The notes below the pieces were generated by a model. That model did no database searches. It had not been told where the DNA came from and worked only from the letters and a program-made list of their open reading frames with translations. This document shows, one piece after another, positions 1 to 5,252 of a DNA stretch of 5,252 nucleotides; within the stretch, counting starts at the first letter, position 1; each line of letters begins with the position of its first letter. The translations under genes were made by a program, and so were the position numbers. Source of the stretch: Sediminibacterium sp. (GTDB lineage: Bacteria; Bacteroidota; Bacteroidia; Chitinophagales; Chitinophagaceae); assembly GCA_030158535.1 (NCBI GenBank), contig JAOASV010000304.1, positions 1 to 5,252 of the forward strand, written 5' to 3'.

Positions 1-1141
1 TACAAGAGCCTTACGCGCTGACCATAAGCGCCCAGGTTTATTATATGCAGGTACAGAGTTTGGAATGTATATTTCTTTTGATGATGGTGCTAATTGGAAA
101 AAGTTCCAACTTAATTTACCCGAAACTCCTATCACTGATTTAACCATTAAAGAAAATGATTTGATTGTTGCTACCCAGGGTAGAGCATTTTGGATCATTG
201 ATGATTTAAGTATTGTTCAGCAGCATCAAGCAGCTAACTATGCTAAAAACATCCATGTATTTGATGCAAACCCGGTTGTAAGATCAGAAGGCGGTGGAAG
301 AAGACGCGGTGGCTTTGGTGGTGGCATGGCAGCCAATATGGGCGCCAATCCTGCACTAGGTTCTGTGATCAACTATTATGTAAAAGGTGTTACAGACAGC
401 AGTAAATTATCGATTGCTGTGCTGGATAAAAAGAATAAAGTAATCAGAACCTTTAGCAAAAATGCAAAAGATCCACAAGATAAAATTGAGTTTACAGAAG
501 GCATCAATCAGTTTGAGTGGGATATGAATTATCCGGCAGCTGAGCGCCTTGATGGTTTAATTTTATGGAATGGTGGTGTGGGTACTGTTAAAGCAGCGCC
601 AGGTAAATACACAGCTCGTTTTGTTTATCAAAAAGATACTGTGCTGGTTCCATTTGTAATTAAGCCCAACCCTAATTATACAGCTACAGAAGCAGACTAT
701 GACGCGCAAGTTGCATTTTTATTAAGTGTGCGTGATAAGTTTTCTGAAATTCAAAAAGCCATTAAAGATATTAGAGCGGTGCGTTCTCAAGTAAATGAGT
801 TCACGGCAAAGCTTGATGGCCAAAAAGAATTGAAAGCATTTGCTGATTCGGTGGTTAAAAAAATGACGGGTATCGAAGAAGTGCTCTACCAAACAAAAGC
901 AAAGAGTGGTCAGGATGTACTTAATTATCCTATTCGTTTAAACGATAAAATTGCAGGCTTATTTAATGTGGTGGCAAGTGGTCAAACAGCACCAAGCAAA
1001 CAAGCAGTGGAAGCATTTGCTGATTTAAAAGGTCAAGCAGACGTTGCTTTAACGAGCTTGAAAGGCATGATGGATAAGGATCTTAAGGCACTCAATCAAA
1101 TGATTCACGAAAAAATGGTGCCAGTAATTAGCATCAAATAA
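1..1141 (+). CDS. BNR/Asp-box (VPS10/sortilin-like) glycosyl-hydrolase-type protein, C-terminal part
   Basis: The reading frame is open from base 2, so the gene starts outside the window; 379 residues are visible and the Met at base 65 is internal, not the start. The fragment opens in the last blade of a beta-propeller: LYAGTEFGMYIS, then an Asp-box (S-x-D-x-G-x-x-W, bases 74-97), then a GRAFWIIDD segment closing the propeller, as in Bacteroidota proteins annotated as sortilin/VPS10 or BNR-repeat glycosyl hydrolases. A Gly/Arg-rich linker follows, then NPALGSVINYYVKG and an Ig-like beta domain resembling the FlgD-like domain of these proteins (to about fragment residue 225). A helical, Lys-rich C-terminal region completes it. 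Members are normally exported and about 1000 residues long, but the signal peptide is not visible here. The substrate is unknown and hydrolase activity is not established for most members. The gene converges on trmD with a 7-bp gap. Confidence 0.85.
   Translation, partial: TRALRADHKRPGLLYAGTEFGMYISFDDGANWKKFQLNLPETPITDLTIKENDLIVATQGRAFWIIDDLSIVQQHQAANYAKNIHVFDANPVVRSEGGGRRRGGFGGGMAANMGANPALGSVINYYVKGVTDSSKLSIAVLDKKNKVIRTFSKNAKDPQDKIEFTEGINQFEWDMNYPAAERLDGLILWNGGVGTVKAAPGKYTARFVYQKDTVLVPFVIKPNPNYTATEADYDAQVAFLLSVRDKFSEIQKAIKDIRAVRSQVNEFTAKLDGQKELKAFADSVVKKMTGIEEVLYQTKAKSGQDVLNYPIRLNDKIAGLFNVVASGQTAPSKQAVEAFADLKGQADVALTSLKGMMDKDLKALNQMIHEKMVPVISIK
290..325 (+). other. Gly/Arg-rich low-complexity linker in the propeller protein
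   Basis: Twelve consecutive codons encode only Gly, Arg and one Phe (GGGRRRGGFGGG), lying between the end of the beta-propeller and the conserved NPALG...YY segment that begins the Ig-like domain. It is most simply a flexible interdomain linker. The basic RRR triplet makes it unlike a neutral Gly/Ser linker. No function can be read from sequence alone. Confidence 0.7.
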
Positions 1142-1148
1142 ATAAATA

Positions 1149-1826
1149 TTAATCTAACAAATCGGGGCGGCGTGCTTTTGTACGCTGCACCGATTGTTCG
1201 TATCTCCACTCTTCCACTTTTTTAGGATCGCCTTGTAAGAGAACGTCTGGTACTTTATCGCCTCTAAAATCGGCGGGTCTAGTATATACGGGCGGTGCTA
1301 ATAAATTATCCTGAAAAGAATCGGTAAGTGCTGATGTTTCATCGTTTAATACCCCCGGAATTAAACGGCCCACAGCGTCTACAACCACTGCTGCGGCTAG
1401 TTCTCCACCACTAAGTACATAATCTCCAATTGAAATTTCCTGTGTTACGTACTGCTTTCTAATGCGTTCGTCAATGCCTTTGTAGTGGCCACAAATAATT
1501 AAAATATTGCCTTTTAATGAGAGTTGATTGGCAGCACTTTGATTAAATCTAACACCATCGGGTGTCATAAAAATAATTTCATCGAAGGGGGCAGGAGCTT
1601 GTAATTCGTCAATAGCATTTGCAAGTGTTTCGCATAAAATTACCATACCCGCACCACCACCGTACTGATAATCATCTATTTGTCCGTGCTTGTTAATAGC
1701 CCACTTGCGAAGGCTATGCACGTTCACTTGTAAGAGTCCCTTTTCCTGCGCACGTTTCATAATGCTGTGTGCAAAAGGGCCTTCTAATAGTTCAGGCAGT
1801 ACCGATAAAATATCAATTTTTAGCAT
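1149..1826 (-). CDS. trmD: tRNA (guanine(37)-N1)-methyltransferase TrmD
   Basis: TrmD transfers a methyl group from S-adenosylmethionine to N1 of G37, next to the anticodon of tRNAs reading CNN-type codons, which prevents +1 frameshifting; it is a cytoplasmic SPOUT enzyme acting as a homodimer. At 225 residues the protein is complete. It shows DDYQYGGGAGM (51-61), CGHYKGIDER (112-121) and the trefoil-knot SAM-binding loop ISIGDYVLSGGELAA (131-145). Arg154 and Asp169 sit in the same contexts as the residues important for catalysis in the E. coli enzyme, followed by PVYTRP (179-184). The ATG start is 10 bp after the S4-gene stop, so the two are probably cotranscribed; no clear Shine-Dalgarno sequence is seen. 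In many bacteria trmD lies with rpsP, rimM and rplS, none of which is adjacent here. The 3' end abuts the convergent propeller gene. Confidence 0.98.
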   Translation of the reverse strand: MLKIDILSVLPELLEGPFAHSIMKRAQEKGLLQVNVHSLRKWAINKHGQIDDYQYGGGAGMVILCETLANAIDELQAPAPFDEIIFMTPDGVRFNQSAANQLSLKGNILIICGHYKGIDERIRKQYVTQEISIGDYVLSGGELAAAVVVDAVGRLIPGVLNDETSALTDSFQDNLLAPPVYTRPADFRGDKVPDVLLQGDPKKVEEWRYEQSVQRTKARRPDLLD

Positions 1827-1836
1827 GCTTTATTTT

Positions 1837-2226
1837 TTATTCCATAAAACCCTCAATATCCCTGCGTTGTTTTTTGGTAGGCCTTCCTATTTTACTCAAA
1901 CGTTTACCGGTTTGATAAGAAGCAGCTTGATAGGCAACGTGGTCCAGTTCTTCGGGTGGTGTTTGATCTTCATAATTCAAAATAGCCTCAGGGTATTGAA
2001 CTCTTTTTTCTAGTAAGCCGGTTACTTTAATTACCCACCTGCGCGCTTCTGTTTTTACATCGTACACATCACCCAGGTTTACTACTTTGGCTGCTTTTAC
2101 ATTATCGCCATTACATTTTACCTTACCCTTGCTGCAAGCATCGCCCGCTTGGCTTCTCGTTTTAAACAAACGAATAGCCCAGAGGTATTTATCAATACGA
2201 AGCTTTTCTTTACTTGCTGCTTGCAT
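1837..2226 (-). CDS. hslR: RNA-binding S4 domain protein, Hsp15/HslR family
   Basis: The 129-residue protein has an N-terminal S4 RNA-binding fold: LRIDKYLWAIRLFKTRSQA (9-27), then the GKVKCNG turn (34-40) and GDVYDVK (52-58). A basic C-terminal tail GRPTKKQRRDIEGF (114-127) matches the RPDKKERRDLLRF-type tail of E. coli Hsp15, which is 133 residues long. Hsp15 binds free 50S subunits carrying peptidyl-tRNA and helps recycle stalled ribosomes; the same role here is inferred from family membership. The ATG chosen places the first codons inside the dipeptidase gene, a 17-bp overlap in a different frame. There is no other Met before the S4 core, and no Shine-Dalgarno sequence precedes the ATG, so translational coupling to the upstream gene is likely. 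trmD follows after 10 bp. A generic S4 protein of another role cannot be excluded. Confidence 0.9.
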   Translation of the reverse strand: MQAASKEKLRIDKYLWAIRLFKTRSQAGDACSKGKVKCNGDNVKAAKVVNLGDVYDVKTEARRWVIKVTGLLEKRVQYPEAILNYEDQTPPEELDHVAYQAASYQTGKRLSKIGRPTKKQRRDIEGFME

Positions 2227-3577
2227 AAAATTGGTGGAAGTAAGGAATGGTTTCTATGCCCTTGTAAAAATTAACGATGTCAAATTTTTCGTTGGGGCTG
2301 TGTAAATTATCACTATCAAGTCCAAAGCCCATGAATACAATTTTAAGACCCAATTCTTTTTCAAATAAAGCGCAAATAGGAATACTACCACCGCCTCTTA
2401 CCGGAATAGGGTCTTTGCCAAATGTAGCAGCAATTGCGCTCGCAGCTGCTTGGTACTCTTTGGAATGAATAGGTGTCATATATGGCTCACCACCATGGTG
2501 CTCCGACGCTTTTACGGTTACACCCGCTGGTGCAATAGACGTAAAGTAGTTGATGATTTTTTCTGTAATCACCTCAGACGATTGATTGGGAACCAGTCTA
2601 CAAGAAATTTTTGCAAATGCTTTAGAAGGAAGCACCGTTTTAGCACCTTCACCGGTATAGCCACCCCAAATACCATTTACCTCAAGGGTTGGTCTAATAC
2701 CCGTTCTTTCGTTGCTGCTATATCCTTTTTCGCCCCATAAAGTTTGCACGCCTAAATCTTTTGCATATTCAGTTGCATCAAAAGGTGCTTCGGCCATTTT
2801 AGCTCTTTCGGCATCTGATGATTCAACCACATCGTCATAAAAACCAGGAATGGTGATATGGTTGTTTTCGTCGTGACAAGATGCAATCATTTTTGAAAGC
2901 ATGGTAATAGGGTTGGCTACAGCGCCACCATAAACACCACTATGTAAATCTCTATTAGGTCCAGTCACTTCTACCTCAATATAACTTAATCCACGCACGC
3001 CAATATCGATAGATGGATTTTCCATGCTAATCATAGAAGTATCGCTAATTAAAATAACGTTAGCGTCGAGTAACGCTTTATTCGCTTTTACAAATGTGGC
3101 TAAATTAGGACTACCTACTTCTTCTTCACCTTCAATTAAAAATTTGATATTGGTAGTAAGTGTACCCGTTTGCACCATGGTTTCTAGCGCTTTCACGTGC
3201 ATGTAAAACTGTCCCTTGTCATCTGCAGATCCACGCGCATAAATTTTTCCGTCTTTGATAACCGGATCAAAAGGGCCACTGTTCCATAGTTCTAGTGGAT
3301 CGGCTGGTTGCACATCATAGTGTCCATACACAAGTACGGTTGGAAGTGCAGGATCAATTATTTTTTCGCCATATACAATTGGATGTCCTTCTGTAGGATA
3401 AATAGTAGCTGTTGTAGCACCTGCGTCTAATAAACTTTTTTTAACAGCCTCCGCGCAGGTAAGCATGTCATTTTTATTTTCTGTTCTGGCACTCACACTA
3501 GGTATACGCAGTAGTGCTAATAATTCTTCTAAAAAACGGTCTTTGTTTTTTTCTTGATAATCTTTCCAAACTTGCAT
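2210..3577 (-). CDS. M20 family metallo-dipeptidase (CNDP/carboxypeptidase G2-like)
   Basis: A complete 455-residue di-zinc peptidase that should cleave dipeptides or C-terminal residues in the cytoplasm; no signal peptide is present. The full metal site can be read: His86 and Asp88 in VYGHYDVQP, bridging Asp119 in RGSADDKG, catalytic Glu152 and metal-binding Glu153 in EGEEEVGS, Asp179 in LISDTS, and His426 in DNLHSPNE. The lid/dimerisation domain (about 195-310) contains RDLHSGVYGG, whose His212 corresponds to the His contributed across the dimer in CNDP-type enzymes. Length and motif order match the family called 'dipeptidase' in Bacteroidota. The exact substrate cannot be told from sequence; acetylornithine and succinyl-diaminopimelate deacetylases are related but shorter. 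The ATG lies 12 bp downstream of the CDF stop and is preceded by an A-rich stretch without a Shine-Dalgarno motif. The 3' end overlaps the S4 gene by 17 bp. Confidence 0.96.
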   Translation of the reverse strand: MQVWKDYQEKNKDRFLEELLALLRIPSVSARTENKNDMLTCAEAVKKSLLDAGATTATIYPTEGHPIVYGEKIIDPALPTVLVYGHYDVQPADPLELWNSGPFDPVIKDGKIYARGSADDKGQFYMHVKALETMVQTGTLTTNIKFLIEGEEEVGSPNLATFVKANKALLDANVILISDTSMISMENPSIDIGVRGLSYIEVEVTGPNRDLHSGVYGGAVANPITMLSKMIASCHDENNHITIPGFYDDVVESSDAERAKMAEAPFDATEYAKDLGVQTLWGEKGYSSNERTGIRPTLEVNGIWGGYTGEGAKTVLPSKAFAKISCRLVPNQSSEVITEKIINYFTSIAPAGVTVKASEHHGGEPYMTPIHSKEYQAAASAIAATFGKDPIPVRGGGSIPICALFEKELGLKIVFMGFGLDSDNLHSPNEKFDIVNFYKGIETIPYFHQFYASSK

Positions 3578-3584
3578 AGGATCT

Positions 3585-3600
3585 ATTTTCTAATTTTCTA
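3585..3600. repeat. Perfect 8-bp tandem duplication across the end of the CDF gene
   Basis: The octamer ATTTTCTA occurs twice back to back (3585-3592 and 3593-3600). On the coding strand the second-read copy includes the TAG stop of the CDF transporter gene, and the pair lies just upstream of the dipeptidase ATG at 3577. It makes the dipeptidase leader A-rich. It may be only a slippage product; no regulatory role is shown. Confidence 0.6.
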
Positions 3601-4576
3601 ATTGATGTTTTTTATTGGATACGATATTTTCGAGGGTCCAAGTTAGTTTCTTTTCAAATGTAGCTTGTCTTTCGGGGCAATTTTTATTGCAAATTCCGCA
3701 GCTAATGGCTAAACAACCGTCGGTATGGACAAAAAGTTCGATGGCGTCGCCAAAATGTGATTTAATAAGGTCCGACAAGCTGTCTATTTCGCGGTGGGCT
3801 TCATGCACATTTAAAAACCAAGGCACGGTTAAGTGACAATCAATATGTAAAAGGCTCCCATATTTAATCACGCGTAAATTATGTAGGTCAATCCAGTTTT
3901 CTACTTTGTTTTTATTAAGTACCTCAATAAAATCACGAAGTAAATCTAGGTCGGCTTCATCCATGATACCGGCAAACGATGATCTGATAATTTTATAACC
4001 GTTATAAATAATAAGAAGGCTCATCCCCAGCGCAATCACTTTATCAATCCAGTACACTTTCCAAATAAGCATGGCGGCCATACCAGCAACAATGGCTAGG
4101 GTAGAGTAGGTGTCTATTTGTAAATGTTTGCCACTTGCCTGTAGCGCCAACGATTTATTTTTCCGACCAATTTTAATACAAACAGCGCCGGCAAAATAAT
4201 TGATTACGGCAGTAGCACTTACAAGCCATAAGCCGGTGTCGAGTTTATGTAGTGGCTCGTTGCTAGAAAAATTACTGAGCGTTTCGTAAATAATTAAAAC
4301 GCCTGCGGCTACAATTAAAGTGCCTTCTGCTGCTGCCGATATAAGTTCTGCTTTACCGTGTCCGTATGGATGGTCTACGTCTTTTGGTTTAGCAGCTACA
4401 TATAAACTATACAGGCCAATAAAACCAGCTACTACATTTACAATACTTTCTAGTGCATCTGTTAAAACGGAAAGTGAGTGCGTATAAAAATAAGCCGCAG
4501 TTTTTACCGCCAATAGTACAACGCCTAGGCTAGTAATAACAATTTGAACCTTAAAATTTTCTTTGGCTAATTTCAC
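3590..4576 (-). CDS. Cation diffusion facilitator (CDF) family divalent metal/proton antiporter with cysteine-rich tail
   Basis: The 328-residue inner-membrane protein should export a divalent metal (Zn, Fe, Mn or similar) in exchange for protons. Six membrane segments lie at about 11-31, 35-60, 78-99, 114-135, 153-172 and 176-193, followed by the cytoplasmic C-terminal domain. By alignment to E. coli YiiP from memory, the transport site is Glu43, Asn47 (segment 2), His151 and Asp155 (segment 5). The loop site is Asp66, His69 and His73 in DHPYGHGKAE. The dimer-domain ligands are His232, His248, His258, His284 and Asp286. The E-x3-N pair is unlike the usual H/D-x3-D, so metal choice cannot be predicted. 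A tail with Cys288, Cys293, Cys296 and Cys300 follows. The start is GTG: an in-frame stop lies at 4586-4588 and no ATG lies between. The gene begins 20 bp after the OsmC stop and ends 12 bp before the dipeptidase. Confidence 0.95.
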   Translation of the reverse strand: MKLAKENFKVQIVITSLGVVLLAVKTAAYFYTHSLSVLTDALESIVNVVAGFIGLYSLYVAAKPKDVDHPYGHGKAELISAAAEGTLIVAAGVLIIYETLSNFSSNEPLHKLDTGLWLVSATAVINYFAGAVCIKIGRKNKSLALQASGKHLQIDTYSTLAIVAGMAAMLIWKVYWIDKVIALGMSLLIIYNGYKIIRSSFAGIMDEADLDLLRDFIEVLNKNKVENWIDLHNLRVIKYGSLLHIDCHLTVPWFLNVHEAHREIDSLSDLIKSHFGDAIELFVHTDGCLAISCGICNKNCPERQATFEKKLTWTLENIVSNKKHQLEN

Positions 4577-4596
4577 AAATGCGTTTTAAAACCTAT

Positions 4597-5007
4597 TTAA
4601 ATGCGCTCTAGGGTATAATGTATGGGACATGTTTTAGCAAGCATCGCAGATACGCCACAATACTTTTCGTGGCTTAAACTTACGGCTCTTTTAAACTGAT
4701 CTAATTGTGTTTCATCAACATCCGCTTTGTATACCATATGAATCACCGAAAACACTTTTGGAATGGTATCTGTTTGTTCTGCAGTGGCTTCGATACTTAG
4801 TTTTGTAAATGGCACTTTCATTTTGTTGAGTATTTCAACAACATCAATACCACTGCAGCCACAAAGGGATGCCAACATTAATTTTTTAGGATTCATACCT
4901 GAATCTAAACTTCCATTTTCGATTGTGGTGTCTAGTCGTATGGTTTGACCCGTTTCTGAACTGGCATCAAATGCCAAATGACTTACCCAATTTGTAGTTA
5001 CTTTCAT
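4597..5007 (-). CDS. OsmC family protein (peroxiredoxin-like, YhfA-type)
   Basis: OsmC/Ohr proteins are small cytoplasmic dimers that reduce organic hydroperoxides with a cysteine pair. This 136-residue protein fits the YhfA-like branch: GMNPKKLMLASLCGCSGIDVVEIL (37-60) carries the first Cys on the long helix (Cys51), and SHEKYCGVSAML (112-123) carries the second (Cys117). Cys49 and Cys127 are additional. Lys42 stands where the catalytic Glu is found in OsmC proper (P-x-E-L), so peroxidase activity is not certain. The ATG at 5007 is preferred: it lies 10 bp after the SOD stop and begins the natural first strand MKVTTNWV. The frame can be extended to a TTG at 5037, but that would overlap SOD and add ten atypical residues. 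No Shine-Dalgarno motif precedes the ATG. Position between SOD and a metal exporter fits a redox role. Confidence 0.92.
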   Translation of the reverse strand: MKVTTNWVSHLAFDASSETGQTIRLDTTIENGSLDSGMNPKKLMLASLCGCSGIDVVEILNKMKVPFTKLSIEATAEQTDTIPKVFSVIHMVYKADVDETQLDQFKRAVSLSHEKYCGVSAMLAKTCPIHYTLERI

Positions 5008-5017
5008 TGTTATGTAT

Positions 5018-5252
5018 TTATTGCATGGCTTTTTCAAATCTGGCTGCTACAAAATCCCAGTTAACCAGGTTAAACCAAGCGGTAATATAATCGGCTCTTT
5101 TATTTTGATATTTCAAATAGTAGGCGTGTTCCCAAACATCTAAACCCATTAATGGAAATCCTTTAAAAGTACTTACATCCATCAGCGGATTGTCTTGATT
5201 AGGGGTAGAGCCAATGGCTAATTTTTTGTCAGCAGTAACAACAAGCCATGCC
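5018..5252 (-). CDS. sodA: Superoxide dismutase, Mn-type (Fe/Mn family), C-terminal 77 residues
   Basis: Only the 3' end lies in the window; the N-terminal helical domain with the first two metal-binding His is beyond the right edge. Reading from the edge, the visible part begins AWLVVTADKKLAIGSTPNQD, then GFPLMGLDVWEHAYYLKYQN and NLVNWDFVAARF before the TAA. The DVWEHAYY signature supplies the metal ligands Asp (codon 5138-5140) and His (codon 5126-5128). The Gln in STPNQD (codon 5195-5197) is the second-sphere residue that in Mn enzymes such as E. coli SodA comes from this C-terminal domain; Fe enzymes usually have Ala there. This suggests Mn or cambialistic use. The enzyme converts superoxide to oxygen and hydrogen peroxide. 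The OsmC gene follows after 10 bp, in the same direction. Confidence 0.96.
   Translation of the reverse strand, partial: AWLVVTADKKLAIGSTPNQDNPLMDVSTFKGFPLMGLDVWEHAYYLKYQNKRADYITAWFNLVNWDFVAARFEKAMQ

Noticed and set aside
1690..2305. Plus-strand open frames of 107 and 72 codons (1690-2013, 2087-2305)
   Set aside because: They lie antisense to trmD, the S4 gene and the dipeptidase, which have clear family motifs; the translations are low-complexity and show no domain.
2419..2426. Possible Bacteroidota -7 promoter element (TAnnTTTG on the minus strand) inside the dipeptidase gene
   Set aside because: No TTTG element is found at the expected distance of about 19-21 bp upstream; a single octamer with two free positions occurs by chance in AT-rich DNA.
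2277..3206. Plus-strand open frames at 2277-2468, 2450-2740 and 3024-3206
   Set aside because: All are antisense shadows of the M20 dipeptidase, whose full metal site is readable on the other strand.
3655..3693. TACATTTG with an upstream TTTG on the minus strand near the end of the CDF gene, as a promoter for the dipeptidase
   Set aside because: The spacing between the two elements is 27 bp, too long for the known consensus, and the site lies within coding sequence.
3615..4948. Plus-strand open frames at 3615-3836 and 4763-4948
   Set aside because: Antisense to the CDF and OsmC genes; no recognisable motifs.
5008..5037. Longer OsmC protein starting at TTG 5037
   Set aside because: It would overlap the SOD 3' end by 20 bp and add ten residues not typical of the family; the ATG at 5007 lies just after the SOD stop and starts the first beta strand.
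1..5252. Mobile element, CRISPR array, tRNA/rRNA gene, riboswitch or novel defence system
   Set aside because: No transposase, inverted-repeat ends, spaced direct repeats or structured RNA signatures were seen; almost every base is accounted for by seven recognisable genes with gaps of at most 20 bp.

Overview
The window is compact chromosomal DNA, apparently from a member of the Bacteroidota. The reasons are AT-rich coding sequence, starts preceded by A-rich stretches without clear Shine-Dalgarno motifs, a sortilin/BNR-type secreted propeller protein, and protein signatures that I recall as usual in that phylum (TrmD with CGHYKGIDER, OsmC with NPKKL, a CDF transporter with a cysteine tail). 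Assignment below phylum level is not possible from this sequence alone.

Layout: the left 1.1 kb is the 3' part of one plus-strand gene for a large BNR/Asp-box (VPS10/sortilin-like) protein, cut by the window's left edge. It converges, with only 7 bp between stop codons, on an uninterrupted run of six minus-strand genes. Read in their direction of transcription (right to left) these are: the 3' end of a Mn-type superoxide dismutase (cut by the right edge), an OsmC-family protein, a cation diffusion facilitator (CDF) metal transporter, an M20 metallo-dipeptidase, an S4-domain RNA-binding protein of the Hsp15/HslR type, and TrmD (tRNA m1G37 methyltransferase). Gaps are 10 bp, 20 bp, 12 bp, a 17-bp overlap and 10 bp. 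This looks like one transcription unit whose promoter lies beyond the right edge. No stretch above 300 bases lacks a gene; the longest non-coding gap is 20 bp.

How they may work together: the first three genes of the run form a plausible oxidative-stress and metal-homeostasis set (superoxide removal, peroxide removal, divalent metal export). The last two act in translation (rescue of stalled 50S subunits, reading-frame maintenance). The dipeptidase between them serves peptide turnover. The co-directional arrangement is seen in the sequence; a shared function is inference.

I found no mobile element, CRISPR array, RNA gene, riboswitch or defence-like system. The most interesting details are in the CDF transporter (an E-x3-N pair where H/D-x3-D is usual, plus a four-cysteine C-terminal tail) and the OsmC protein (Lys where the family's usual Glu sits, and an extra Cys next to the peroxidatic one).
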